From positions 2,604,001 through 2,668,000 of the forward strand of contig NZ_JAMZEC010000001.1 in the NCBI RefSeq assembly GCF_024172185.1: a stretch of 64,000 bases of DNA. The letters run 5' to 3'. Shown one piece after another: positions 16,727-25,522 of the stretch. The translations under genes were made by a program, and so were the position numbers. Numbering within the stretch: the stretch's first letter is position 1; the number at the start of each line of letters is the position of its first letter. The stretch comes from Nonomuraea roseoviolacea subsp. carminata (GTDB lineage Bacteria; Actinomycetota; Actinomycetes; Streptosporangiales; Streptosporangiaceae). The notes under the pieces are model-generated. The model did no database searches. It worked only from the letters and a program-made list of their open reading frames with translations, and had not been told where the DNA came from.

Positions 16727-17530
16727 TCAGCGCAGTGAGGCGGCGATGCGGGCGGCGCGGTTCTTGTCCCCCGCGCCCTCCAGGCGGTGGCCGACTCCCC
16801 CGCTCTCCCAGATGAGGGTGGGCGCGGCCTGCCGCAGCGGCACGGAGGTGCCGTCCTCGCGCTTGATGTAGCCGAGGGGGTGGGCGCCGCCGATCCACAG
16901 GGCGTCGACGCCCGCGGCGTGGACCTCCTCGGGGAAGGGCGGGCCGAGCTGCTTCCACAGGTACGGGCTGATGGTGCCGTCGAACTGGTCCAGGCGCAGG
17001 CCGCCGGGCCAGAGCATGGAGACGACGCGCCCGCCGTCGGCGACGGTGACGGTGTCCGGGGCCCCGAGGGCGGCCGGGGTCCTGACGGGGAAGCGGACCA
17101 TGGCGCGGGCCTGGGCGAGGGTGACGGCGTGCTCTCCCGGCAGCGAGGTGGTTGTGGGCGCACCGGTGGCCGGGGTGGGTGTGGGCGCACCGGTGGCCGG
17201 GGTGGCGCCGAGGCGCAGTTCGATCCCGGCGTACCGGAGGATCTGGGCCACGGCGGCCCTGCCCTGCGGGGTGGCGGCCGTGAGGGCGGCCACGGCGAGC
17301 ACGACGGCGGCGACGACGGCCCACCTGCGCCCGCGCCGGCGCCTCAGGGGGCGGGTGACGGGGGAAGCGGGGCTGTCGGCCAGGCGGGCGCGCACGGCCG
17401 CCGCGACGTCGGCGGGCGGCGGCGCGGGGACGTCGAGGGACTCGCCGAGCGCGAACAGCTCGGCTTCGAGGTCGCCGAAGCCAACCGGCTCGTCACCGCG
17501 ATCGTCGTCGTGGGGCTCACGCGAGCTCAC
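16727..17530 (-). CDS. Anti-sigma-factor-like membrane protein
   Basis: Protein of 267 residues starting with GTG. An acidic cytoplasmic N-terminus of about 65 residues (DLEAELFALGESLDVPAPPP) and one membrane helix near residues 70-88 (WAVVAAVVLAVAALTA) precede a Thr/Pro-rich linker and an exported domain (ATPQGRAAVAQILRYAGIEL, FPVRTPAALGAPDTVTVADG). The gene overlaps the end of the ECF sigma gene by 14 bases, which suggests coupled translation and a sigma/anti-sigma pair. No zinc anti-sigma motif is visible. Role inferred from position. Confidence 0.7.
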   Translation of the reverse strand: MSSREPHDDDRGDEPVGFGDLEAELFALGESLDVPAPPPADVAAAVRARLADSPASPVTRPLRRRRGRRWAVVAAVVLAVAALTAATPQGRAAVAQILRYAGIELRLGATPATGAPTPTPATGAPTTTSLPGEHAVTLAQARAMVRFPVRTPAALGAPDTVTVADGGRVVSMLWPGGLRLDQFDGTISPYLWKQLGPPFPEEVHAAGVDALWIGGAHPLGYIKREDGTSVPLRQAAPTLIWESGGVGHRLEGAGDKNRAARIAASLR

Positions 17531-18056
17531 CGCCCACCTCCTCCCTCAGCCGGGCCAGCCCGCGGTGCGTGCTGGACTTGACGGTGCCCACCGGGCGGCC
17601 GAGCACCTCGGCGGTCTCGGCCTCGCTCAGCTGTAAGAAGTACCGGCAGACGACGGCGTCGCGTTCCCCGTCGGGCAGGCCGCGCACGGCCTCCAGCAGC
17701 CGCGCGCGGCGGTCCCCGGCCACGGCGGCGCCCTCCGGGTCGTCGGGGGCGACGGGGTCGGCGACGGCGCCGAGCCGGGCGGTGAGGCCGTTCCTGCGCC
17801 CGCGCGAGCGGGTGAGATTGTGCGTCTCGTTGGCCACGATCCGCAGCAGCCACGGCCGGAACGGCGACCCGCGGCGGAACGACGCGAGGGCGCGGTACGC
17901 CTTGACGAACGCCTCCTGCACCACGTCCTCGGCCTCGTCGGCGGCGCCGAGCATGGCGGCGGTGCGGTGGGCGAGCGCGCTGTAGCGGGCGACCAGCGCC
18001 TCGTAGGCGGTCAGGTCACCGTCGAGGGAACGGGCTATGGCCTCGTCGTCGTCCAT
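17517..18056 (-). CDS. ECF-type RNA polymerase sigma factor
   Basis: Protein of 179 residues. Region 2 covers about residues 15-80 (YEALVARYSALAHRTAAMLG, ADEAEDVVQEAFVKAYRALA, WLLRIVANETHNLTR) and region 4 about 115-170 (AVRGLPDGERDAVVCRYFLQ, LSEAETAEVLGRPVGTVKSS). It directs RNA polymerase to a small regulon, usually including itself. The ATG at 18056 was chosen because ECF proteins normally begin here; an in-frame GTG at 18140 would add an unsupported 28-residue tail. In an operon with the membrane protein after it. Confidence 0.93.
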   Translation of the reverse strand: MDDDEAIARSLDGDLTAYEALVARYSALAHRTAAMLGAADEAEDVVQEAFVKAYRALASFRRGSPFRPWLLRIVANETHNLTRSRGRRNGLTARLGAVADPVAPDDPEGAAVAGDRRARLLEAVRGLPDGERDAVVCRYFLQLSEAETAEVLGRPVGTVKSSTHRGLARLREEVGGELA

Positions 18057-18181
18057 GAACGTGTCAGATTCCACCGCATCCGGGACGGTCTGGGAAGGCC
18101 CGTTCGGCGCATCATGTGACCTTCGAGCCCGGCCGGGCACTAGACTCGGGCCAATCCGCGAGCCCTTAAAGGAACGGGACT

Positions 18182-18916
18182 ATGTCTTCAGGGTATGACC
18201 GTGTAGTGCAGCCGGCGGCCGGCGACGAGGCGTTGGAGAACCACCTCGGTGGCGACGAGGCCAAGAACTACCGGCAGTACGAGCTGGACATGGTCGCCCC
18301 GCATGTCGGGCGGTCGATGCTGGAGATCGGCTCCGGCCTGGGCCACTTCGCCGAGCAGTTCCTGCCGCGGCTCGACCGGCTCGTGGTGAGCGACTTCGAC
18401 CCCTACTGCGTCGAGCAGCTGCGCAAGCGGTTCGCCGGCCGCGACGACATCGACGTGCTCCAGTTCGGGCTGCCGACCGAGATCCCGCTGGAGGACAAGG
18501 TCGACACGGTCGTGATGATGAACGTCCTGGAGCACATCGAGGACGACGCCGGGGCGCTGCGCTCGCTGGCGAAGGTGACGCTGCCCGGCGGGCGGATCAT
18601 CATCTGGGTGCCGGGCTACATGCAGCTCTACGGAGACTTCGACCGCAAGGTCGGTCACGTGCAGCGCTACACGCCCAAGACGCTGCGCTCGACGGTCGCC
18701 AAGGCGGGGCTCGACATCGACGTGCTCAAGCCGATCAACTTCCTGGGCGGCATCGCCTGGTGGGCGGCCGTGCGGCGGGGCGGGGTGGGCTACCCCGACC
18801 CGCGGCTGGTGAAGATCTACGACCGCACGGTGGTGCCGGCGACGCGGCTGATCGAGCGGTTCGTCACGCCGCCGTTCGGCCAGACGGTGTTCTGCGTCGC
18901 CCGCGTCCCCGGCTGA
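18182..18916 (+). CDS. Class I SAM-dependent methyltransferase
   Basis: Protein of 244 residues. Motif I is LEIGSGLGHFAEQFLPR near residue 46, followed by the acidic strand end VVSDFDPYC and the post-I region VVMMNVLEHIEDDAGALRSL, then GGRIIIWVPGYMQLYGDFDR. This is the Methyltransf_11/23 pattern. The C-terminal part (FLGGIAWWAAVRRG, RLIERFVTPPFGQTVFCVAR) is like methyltransferases near polyprenyl-phosphate or glycosyl-transfer genes. AAAGGAACGGGACT precedes the ATG. Substrate unknown. Confidence 0.88.
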   Translation: MSSGYDRVVQPAAGDEALENHLGGDEAKNYRQYELDMVAPHVGRSMLEIGSGLGHFAEQFLPRLDRLVVSDFDPYCVEQLRKRFAGRDDIDVLQFGLPTEIPLEDKVDTVVMMNVLEHIEDDAGALRSLAKVTLPGGRIIIWVPGYMQLYGDFDRKVGHVQRYTPKTLRSTVAKAGLDIDVLKPINFLGGIAWWAAVRRGGVGYPDPRLVKIYDRTVVPATRLIERFVTPPFGQTVFCVARVPG

Positions 18917-18920
18917 GCCG

Positions 18921-19805
18921 CTATTTGATGGAGCCGGCGGTGAGGCCGCCGACGACCTTCCGCTCGATCAGCGCGAACAGGATGATCACCGGGATGGTCG
19001 CGATGACCGAGCCGGCGAACAGGCTCTGCCAGTCCACCTGGTACTGACCGATGAACGAGTTGAGCGCCACGGTCAGCGGCTGGTTCACGGGCGTGGTGGC
19101 GAGGGTGAGCGCCACCACGAACTCGTTCCACGCGGCGATGAACGTGAAGATCAGCGCGGTGATGACGCCGGGCATGGCCAGCGGCAGCGTGATGCGGAAC
19201 ATCGCGCCGAAGCGGCCGTTGCCGTCGATGAACGCGGCCTCCTCCAGCTCGCGCGGGATCGACGAGAAGTAGGCGTTGAGGATCCACACCGCGAACGCCA
19301 GGTTGAACCCGCCGTTGACCAGGATGAGCGACCAGATCGAGTCGACCATGCCGAAGTGGAAGAACTCGCGGTAGATGCCGACGACCATGGCGGTCGGCTG
19401 GAACATCTGGGTGACGAGCACGAGGATGAGGAACGCCGTGCGGCCCCGGAAGTCGTGCCGGGCGGAGTAGTAGGCGGCGGGCAGGGCCACGAGCAGCACG
19501 AGGATCGTGGACCCGGCGGCGACCTTGAGGGTGACCATGAGGTTGCCGGCCAGGCCGCTGCTCCAGAAGCCGGTCAGGCTCGACAGGTCCCACGCGGAGG
19601 GCAGCAGGGTGGCCTCGCGCAGCGAGCTCTGCGGCCGCATCGCGGTGATCAGCATCACCAGGTACGGGAACACGAAGACGAACGCGATCACGTAGGCGGC
19701 GGCCGCGACGAGCGTGGTCTTGAGGCGCGGCATGGCCCGCCGGCCGGGGGGCCGGGGCCGGGCGTGCTGGTGGCTGGTGGCCGGGGGCGCGGTCGTGACG
19801 GCCAT
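18921..19805 (-). CDS. Sugar ABC transporter permease (MalG type)
   Basis: Protein of 294 residues with six predicted membrane helices. The cytoplasmic EAA loop EAAFIDGNGRFGAMFRITLP binds the ATPase subunit. The C-terminal LTAGSIK tail is typical for MalG-like permeases of the CUT1 class. The ATG overlaps the stop of the MalF-type gene by one base (TGATG), so translation is coupled. No ATPase gene lies nearby; actinomycetes often supply one shared ATPase (MsiK) for several such importers. Confidence 0.93.
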   Translation of the reverse strand: MAVTTAPPATSHQHARPRPPGRRAMPRLKTTLVAAAAYVIAFVFVFPYLVMLITAMRPQSSLREATLLPSAWDLSSLTGFWSSGLAGNLMVTLKVAAGSTILVLLVALPAAYYSARHDFRGRTAFLILVLVTQMFQPTAMVVGIYREFFHFGMVDSIWSLILVNGGFNLAFAVWILNAYFSSIPRELEEAAFIDGNGRFGAMFRITLPLAMPGVITALIFTFIAAWNEFVVALTLATTPVNQPLTVALNSFIGQYQVDWQSLFAGSVIATIPVIILFALIERKVVGGLTAGSIK

Positions 19806-20689
19806 CAGGCCACCTCCTTGTTCCAGCGGGAGACCTTGAGGAAGATCACGGTCAGGACGAGCACCATGCCGAAGTTGACCACGGACATGGCGGCCGACTC
19901 TCCGATGTTCGAGCCCTTGAGGATGAACATGAGGATCGTCGAGGTGGCCGTGGAGTAGCCGGGCTGGCCGTGGGTCATCGCCCAGATGATGGGGAAGCTG
20001 TTGAAGACGTTCATCACGTTGATGAGCGCGGCCACGGTCAGGGCGGGCCGCAGCAGGGGCAGCGTGATGGACCAGTACGTGCGCAGCCTGGACGCGCCGT
20101 CCATCTTGGCCGCCTCGTAGACGTCGGCCGGGATGGTGGCCAGGCCCGCGAGCAGCGCGTACGTGGTGAACGGCACGGAGACGAAGACGGCGACGAAGAC
20201 CAGCCACGGCATGGCGGTGGAGGCGTCGCCGAGCTGGTCGGCCGAGGCGCCGCCGAGCGCGTCGATGAGGCCGAGTTTGAGCCGGATCTGGTTGATGACG
20301 CCGACCTCGGGGTCGAGCATCCACTTGAAGATGATCGCGGTCATCAGCACGGACGCGGCCCAGGGGGCGATGAGCGCCCAGCGGGCGACGCGGCGGCCGG
20401 GGAAGCGCTGGTTGAACAGCTGGGCCAGGGCGAGCGAGACGAGGACGGTCAGGGCGACGACGGCGACGACCCAGATGACGCTGCGGACCATGATCTCCGC
20501 GAAGTCCTTCTCGTCGAACAGCTTGTCGTAGTTGGCGAAGCCGTAGAAGCCCTGCTCCACCCCCCGCCGGTTGATCTTGAGGAACGACGACCGGATCATC
20601 TCGACGACGGGCCAGAGGACGACGAGCGCGATGAGCACGACGGCGGGCCCGGTCCAGGCCAGCGGCTCCAGGGCACGCAACCTTCTCAT
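19805..20689 (-). CDS. Sugar ABC transporter permease (MalF type)
   Basis: Protein of 294 residues with six predicted membrane helices and the EAA loop YEAAKMDGASRLRTYWSITL near residue 205. The N-terminal helix contains PAVVLIALVVLWPVVEMIRS. GGAAGG lies six bases before the ATG. Second gene of the binding protein-permease-permease operon, 70 bases after the binding protein; a long stem-loop fills that gap. Confidence 0.93.
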   Translation of the reverse strand: MRRLRALEPLAWTGPAVVLIALVVLWPVVEMIRSSFLKINRRGVEQGFYGFANYDKLFDEKDFAEIMVRSVIWVVAVVALTVLVSLALAQLFNQRFPGRRVARWALIAPWAASVLMTAIIFKWMLDPEVGVINQIRLKLGLIDALGGASADQLGDASTAMPWLVFVAVFVSVPFTTYALLAGLATIPADVYEAAKMDGASRLRTYWSITLPLLRPALTVAALINVMNVFNSFPIIWAMTHGQPGYSTATSTILMFILKGSNIGESAAMSVVNFGMVLVLTVIFLKVSRWNKEVA

Positions 20690-20707
20690 GAATTACCTTC
20701 CAGGACG

Positions 20708-20745
20708 GTACGGCCGGCGTCCCGGCTGCGGGACGCCGGCCGTAC
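20708..20745 (-). other. Intercistronic stem-loop after the binding-protein gene
   Basis: Perfect 16-bp stem (GTACGGCCGGCGTCCC with its complement) closed by a six-base loop, in the 70-base gap between the binding-protein and permease genes. Such hairpins commonly protect the upstream mRNA and allow the binding protein to be made in excess over the permeases; partial termination is the alternative. Confidence 0.7.
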
Positions 20746-20759
20746 GGTGCGCCGAGGGG

Positions 20760-22037
20760 TCAGCCGGCGTCGGCGGTCTTCTGGAGCTCGCCGAGCACCT
20801 TGGCCGGGTCGTCCTTGACGGCCCCGCCGATGGTCTGCTTGATCTCCGGGTTCACGTCGGCCCACTTGGGGTCCTGGAACGGGTAGAAGCTGGCGTTGGG
20901 CAGGGCGTCGAGGAACGGCTTGAGCTTCTCGTCGCTCGACAGCTTCTGGATGCCGCCGTTGGTGACGGGCAGCAGCTTGTACGTGTCGCTGATCTTCTGG
21001 GCGGCCGAGCCGGTGTAGAAGAAGTCGAAGAACTTCTTGATCTCGGCGGCGTGGCCGTTCTTGTTGAACGCCATGATCCAGTCCATGACACCGAGGGTGG
21101 TGTCGAGCGGGCCGGACTTGCCGGGGATGGGCGCGACGCCGTACTTGTCCTTCAGGCCGGCCGCGTCGAAGATCGGGATGGACATGGGGCCGCCGTTGAC
21201 CATGCCGACCTTGCCGGCGCCGAAGTCCTCCCAGACCGTCTTGCGGTCCTTGGTGCCCGGGTTGGGGGTGGTCAGGCCGGCGTTGACCAGGCCCTTGAGG
21301 TAGGTGAACGTCTCGATGTTCTGCGGGGAGTTGATGGCCCACTTGCCGGAGGCGTCCTTGTAGCCGCCGCCGTTGCCGAGCATCCACAGGAACGACTCGC
21401 CCTGGGCCTCCTCCTGGCCGAGGGGCAGGCCGAACGGCTGGCTGACGCCGGCCTTCTTGAGCTTCTCGGCGTCGGCCTTGAGCTCGTCCCAGGTCTTGGG
21501 CGGCTCGCTGATGCCGGCCTTGGCGAACAGCTCCTTGTTGTAGAACAGGGCGCGGGCGGAGGAGACGAACGGGATGCCGTAGGCGGTGCCGTCGACCTTG
21601 CCGTACTCGGCGAACTTCTGCAGCATGTCGCCGGAGACGTTCGGGGAGAGCACCTCCTCGACCTTGTAGAGCATGTCGTCCTTGGCGAAGCCCGAGTAGT
21701 CGCCGGTCTGCAGGATGTCGGGCACCTGGCCGTTCTGGACCATGGTGGCGACCTGCTTGTCGATGTCGTTCCAGTTGATGACCTGGACCTCGACCTTGAT
21801 GTTCGGGTTGGCCGCCTGGAACTCGTCGACGACGCCCTTCCAGAACGTCTCGCCGGAGTTGGGCTTCCCGGGGCCGTCGCCGTAGTCGGCGGCGACCATC
21901 TTCAGCGTGACCTGGCCTCCGTCGGACGCCTTCTGGTCGCCGGACGAGCCGGAGCCGCCCGAGCCCGAGCCGCAACTCGACAGGACCAGCATGGCCGCCA
22001 CGCCGAGAGCGGCGCCGCCCGCAAGCTTGATTCTCAC
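20760..22037 (-). CDS. Sugar-binding lipoprotein of an ABC importer
   Basis: Protein of 425 residues. The signal MRIKLAGGAALGVAAMLVLS leads to the lipobox SSC with Cys22 as lipid anchor, followed by a Gly/Ser-rich tether. The mature part is an SBP_bac_1-type periplasmic-binding fold (VVDEFQAANPNIKVEVQVIN, GQVPDILQTGDYSGF, GIPFVSSARALFYNKELFAK, PKTWDELKADAEKL). Starts with GTG. Two DasR-type operators lie upstream, so the likely substrates are N-acetylglucosamine or chito-oligosaccharides; this is inference from the operators, not from the binding pocket. Confidence 0.92.
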   Translation of the reverse strand: MRIKLAGGAALGVAAMLVLSSCGSGSGGSGSSGDQKASDGGQVTLKMVAADYGDGPGKPNSGETFWKGVVDEFQAANPNIKVEVQVINWNDIDKQVATMVQNGQVPDILQTGDYSGFAKDDMLYKVEEVLSPNVSGDMLQKFAEYGKVDGTAYGIPFVSSARALFYNKELFAKAGISEPPKTWDELKADAEKLKKAGVSQPFGLPLGQEEAQGESFLWMLGNGGGYKDASGKWAINSPQNIETFTYLKGLVNAGLTTPNPGTKDRKTVWEDFGAGKVGMVNGGPMSIPIFDAAGLKDKYGVAPIPGKSGPLDTTLGVMDWIMAFNKNGHAAEIKKFFDFFYTGSAAQKISDTYKLLPVTNGGIQKLSSDEKLKPFLDALPNASFYPFQDPKWADVNPEIKQTIGGAVKDDPAKVLGELQKTADAG

Positions 22038-22167
22038 CTGTGTACCGCCTTCTCGTCGGACGGGGTCCCTGCTGGTCCGTACCAGTCGCCGTCCCGCCCA
22101 GAGGGATTTGGGGGTGCGTGAGCCGTCTCGCCACGCGTTTGCGTCAGCGTAAGCCCGCTTTCGGCGG

Positions 22168-22236
22168 CCGGTCTATACCGGCTCGTCTCGGTTCGGCAAC
22201 ATCTGGACCGGAAAGCGCTGACCGGTGGTCTAGACC
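22168..22236 (-). promoter_or_regulatory. Two DasR-type (dre-like) operators
   Basis: 22168-22181 reads CCGGTCTATACCGG and 22227-22236 reads GGTCTAGACC within GTGGTCTAGACCGG. Both match the core TGGTCTAGACCA of the dre element bound by the GntR-family regulator DasR; the first has one changed base at the centre. They lie about 50 bases apart between the acyl-CoA dehydrogenase stop and the binding-protein start, and the downstream one overlaps a possible promoter (TTGCCG, 16 bases, TATAGA). Confidence 0.65.
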
Positions 22237-22240
22237 GGGA

Positions 22241-24103
22241 TCAGGTGATCTTCCGGCGGAGGTTCTCGCCGCCGGCGGGCGCGCCGACCCACGGTCCCTC
22301 GATCGACGGGTCGAGCACGCCCTCCTCCAGGAAGCCGTAGCGGCCGTCGAGGACGTACCGGGCCAGGCGGACGTCCGCGCTGTCGCTGTTGTCCCACAGC
22401 CGGGCGAACAGGGCGTCGGCCCGCCGCCTGGCCTGCCGGCAGAAGGTGTCGGCCAGCTCGTACGGCCGGCGCCCCAGGTCGGCGGCGTCCTCCTCGGCCC
22501 GGACGCAGGTCGCGGTCATGGCGAACAGCTCGGCCCCGATGTCCACGATCCGGCCGAGGAACGCCTGCCGGTGCTCCAGCCGGCCCTGCCAGCGGGACAT
22601 GCCGTAGAACAGCGACCGGGCGAGCTTGCGGCTGGTCCGCTCCACGTAGCGCAGGTGGGGCGCCAGCGGGCCGAAGTCCGCGTACGAGGTGGGCAGGTTG
22701 CCCGTGCCGGCCACGAGCGTCGGCAGCCAGCGGGCGTAGAAGGCGCCGGCCCGCTTGAGCGCCCGGGCGCGGGCCTGCGGCGAGGCGTCCGGGTCGATCA
22801 GCTCGCCGGCGGCCGACAGGTGGGCGTCGACCGCCTCGCGGGTGATGAGCAGGCGCATGATCTCGGAGGAGCCCTCGAAGATCCGGTTGATGCGGGAGTC
22901 GCGCAGCATCTGCTCGGCGGGCACGCCGCGCTCGCCGCGGGCGGCCAGCGACTCGGCGCTCTCGTAGCCGCGCCCGCCCCTGATCTGCACCAGCTCGTCG
23001 AGCACCTGGTACGACAGCTCCGAGGCGTACAGCTTGGCCAGGGCGGCCTCGATGCGGATGTCGTTGCGCCGGTCGTCGGCCATGCGGCTGGTCAGGTCGC
23101 AGACGGCCTCCAGGGCGTACGCGGTGGCCGCGATGAAGGAGATCTTGGTGGCGACGGCCTCGTGCCGCCCGACGCTGCGCCCCCACTGGACCCGGGCGTC
23201 GCCCCACTCGCGGGCGATCTTGACGGCCCACTTGGCGTTGCCCGCGCAGGTGGCGGGCAGGGAGAGGCGGCCGGTGTTGAGCGTGGTGAGGGCGATCTTC
23301 AGGCCCTGGCCCTCGCGGCCGATGAGGTTGCGGGCCGGCACCCTGACCTGGCGGAACTCGGTGACGCCGTTCTCGATGCCGCGCAGGCCCATGAACCTGT
23401 TGCGGCGCTGCACCGTGATGCCCGGCGTGTCGGCCTCGACGACGAACGCGCTGACCTTCTCGCCGGTGCGGGCCATGACGACGAGCAGGTCGGCGACGAC
23501 GCCGTTGGTGGTCCACAGCTTGACGCCGTCCAGGACGTACTCGTCGCCGTCGCGCACCGCGGTGGTGGACAGGCGGGCGGGGTCAGAGCCGACGTCCGGC
23601 TCGGTCAGCAGGAACGCGGAGATCTCGCCGCGCGCGCACCGGGGCAGGAACTCGCGCTTCTGTTCCTCGGTGCCGAACAGCTTGAGCGGCTGCGGCACGC
23701 CGATCGACTGGTGCGCCGACAGCAGGGTGGCCAGCGCGGGGCAGTACGAGCCGACCAGCATGAGGGTGCGGCAGTAGTACAGGTACGGCAGGCCGAGCCC
23801 GCCGTACTCCTCGCCGATCGTGATGCCGAACGCGCCGAGCCCGGCCAGGCCCTTGACGACCTCGTCGGGCACCTGGGCGGTGCGCTCGATCTCGGCGGGG
23901 TCGACGTGCGCGTCCAGGAACCTGCGCACCGCGCGGACGAACTCCTCCCCGCGCTTGGCCGGCTCGTCGGCCGGTGCGGGGGCCGGGCGCACGAGGTCCA
24001 GCCGGAAGTCCCCGAGGAACAGTTGCTTGGCGAAGCTGGGGCGCGTCCATTCCTTCTCGCGGGCCTGCTCGCCGAGCTCTCTCGCCTTCGCGTACTCGCT
24101 CAT
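22241..24103 (-). CDS. Acyl-CoA dehydrogenase, long (VLCAD/ACAD9-like) form
   Basis: Protein of 620 residues, longer than the 380-residue standard because of a helical C-terminal extension as in very-long-chain and ACAD9-type enzymes. The N-terminal and middle domains hold GITIGEEYGGLGLPYLYYCR, LLTEPDVGSDPARLSTTAVR and KLWTTNGVVADLLVVMART; the catalytic Glu is in INRIFEGSSEIMRLLI. It oxidises acyl-CoA to trans-2-enoyl-CoA with FAD, electrons passing to ETF. GGGAGGA precedes the ATG. Stands alone between the APC permease and the sugar importer. Confidence 0.9.
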   Translation of the reverse strand: MSEYAKARELGEQAREKEWTRPSFAKQLFLGDFRLDLVRPAPAPADEPAKRGEEFVRAVRRFLDAHVDPAEIERTAQVPDEVVKGLAGLGAFGITIGEEYGGLGLPYLYYCRTLMLVGSYCPALATLLSAHQSIGVPQPLKLFGTEEQKREFLPRCARGEISAFLLTEPDVGSDPARLSTTAVRDGDEYVLDGVKLWTTNGVVADLLVVMARTGEKVSAFVVEADTPGITVQRRNRFMGLRGIENGVTEFRQVRVPARNLIGREGQGLKIALTTLNTGRLSLPATCAGNAKWAVKIAREWGDARVQWGRSVGRHEAVATKISFIAATAYALEAVCDLTSRMADDRRNDIRIEAALAKLYASELSYQVLDELVQIRGGRGYESAESLAARGERGVPAEQMLRDSRINRIFEGSSEIMRLLITREAVDAHLSAAGELIDPDASPQARARALKRAGAFYARWLPTLVAGTGNLPTSYADFGPLAPHLRYVERTSRKLARSLFYGMSRWQGRLEHRQAFLGRIVDIGAELFAMTATCVRAEEDAADLGRRPYELADTFCRQARRRADALFARLWDNSDSADVRLARYVLDGRYGFLEEGVLDPSIEGPWVGAPAGGENLRRKIT

Positions 24104-24170
24104 GGCATCCTCCCGCCGACGTTACGCTCCCTGGGGATGCCTGTGTACCCGGCGCTCCGGCGAGATCACC

Positions 24171-25442
24171 TCAAGGGATCGTCACGCGTGCCACCGGGCG
24201 GCGGGCCGAGACGCGCGTCGCCACCAGAGCGGCCAGCGCCAGCACGGCGGGCACCAGCAGGTACGCCCCGCAGCAGGCGAGCGCGGCCAGCGCGAGCCCG
24301 GTCGCGACCACGGCCATGACCCGCAGCCGCCCGCGGGGCAGCACCCGCACGGCCGCCGCCACGCCGGCCGCGGTCACCGCCGCCAGGCAGGCCGACGTGG
24401 CCCGCATCAGCGTGTCGAGGTCCACGGTCCAGACCAGTGCCAGGCCGGTCGTCACGGCCGTCGCCGCGGCCAGCAGCCCGAGGCTCCGGTACGGCGTGCG
24501 GCCGGGCCCGCCGCCCCGGGCGAACCAGGCGGGCAGCGCGCCGTCCCTGGCCAGCGCCGCCCCGAGGCGGGAGGCACCGGCGACGTAGGTATTGATCGCG
24601 CCGAACGTCAGCAGCACCGCGACGCCGCCGACGACCGGCCGGGCGGCGGAGCCGATGCCGATCTCCAGCAGCGCGGCCAGCGGCACCGGGCTCTCGGCGG
24701 CGCGCGGGCCGAGCACGCCGATCGTGGTGAGGGCCACGCCCAGGTAGAGGACCGTGATGAGGCCCAGGGTGGCGACGGTCGCCCGGGTGAGCCCGCGGCC
24801 GTCGGCGAACTCGGCCGACAGGTGGCTCGCGGCCTCCCAGCCGACGAAGGCGAACAGCAGCACCCCGGCCGCGTCGGCCACCCCCGGCAGGCCGTACGGG
24901 GCGAAGGGGGTGAAGTTGGCGGCCTCGGCGTGCGGCGCGGCGGTGAGCACGGCGCCGGCCAGCACCGCGACCAGCGCCAGCACCATGCCGAGCTGGAGCC
25001 GCCCGGAGGTGCGCAGCCCGGCGGCGTTGGCCGCGAACGCCAGCAGGAGCAGCGCCGCGGCGACCGCCCAGGTGCCGGTCCGGGAGTCCAGGCCGAGGGC
25101 GGCGGCCACGTACTCGCCGCCGACCAGCGCCCCGGCCAGCGCGCCCACGGGGATGACGCCGTAGAACCACCAGCCGACGACCGCCGAGGCGCGCCGCCCG
25201 AACGCCAGCGCCGCGAAGCTGGCCACTCCCCCGCCGTCGGGGTAGCGGGCGCCGAGCGCGGCGAAGGTGAGCGCCACCGGAACGCTCAGCAGCAGCAGGG
25301 CGACCCACGCCAGCACCGAGGCGGGCCCGGCCGCGGCGGCGGCGAGGTGCGGCAGCACGAGCATCCCCGGCCCGAGCACCGCCCCCACCAGCAGCGCCGT
25401 CCCCTGCGCGGCCCCGAGCCGCCCACCGATCTGTCCTGTCAT
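24171..25442 (-). CDS. APC-family amino acid permease
   Basis: Protein of 423 residues with about 12 membrane helices. The N-terminal helix-1 break GAVLGPGMLVLPHLAA is the substrate-binding motif of the amino acid-polyamine-organocation family, and FAFVGWEAASHLSAEF is in the usual helix-6 position. Closest in general form to YjeH-like exporters. Divergent from an Lrp/AsnC regulator 80 bases away, a frequent pairing for amino acid exporters or importers. Direction and substrate not predictable. Confidence 0.85.
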   Translation of the reverse strand: MTGQIGGRLGAAQGTALLVGAVLGPGMLVLPHLAAAAAGPASVLAWVALLLLSVPVALTFAALGARYPDGGGVASFAALAFGRRASAVVGWWFYGVIPVGALAGALVGGEYVAAALGLDSRTGTWAVAAALLLLAFAANAAGLRTSGRLQLGMVLALVAVLAGAVLTAAPHAEAANFTPFAPYGLPGVADAAGVLLFAFVGWEAASHLSAEFADGRGLTRATVATLGLITVLYLGVALTTIGVLGPRAAESPVPLAALLEIGIGSAARPVVGGVAVLLTFGAINTYVAGASRLGAALARDGALPAWFARGGGPGRTPYRSLGLLAAATAVTTGLALVWTVDLDTLMRATSACLAAVTAAGVAAAVRVLPRGRLRVMAVVATGLALAALACCGAYLLVPAVLALAALVATRVSARRPVARVTIP

Positions 25443-25522
25443 ACCGCGAAAAACTAGTCATTCGCCCGCTCTGATGGGACAGCGACCGAACACCTGGCCG
25501 GAACCGGTGCGAGACTGCCGCC

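Noticed and set aside
18921..22037. Incomplete ABC importer because no ATPase gene is present
   Set aside because: Lack of the ATPase is normal in actinomycete CUT1 importers, which share MsiK; not evidence of decay.
22040..24319. Plus-strand 759-codon open frame opposite the acyl-CoA dehydrogenase
   Set aside because: Low-complexity Gly/Ala/Val/His-rich translation typical of a GC-rich shadow frame; the minus strand has a complete dehydrogenase with all motifs.
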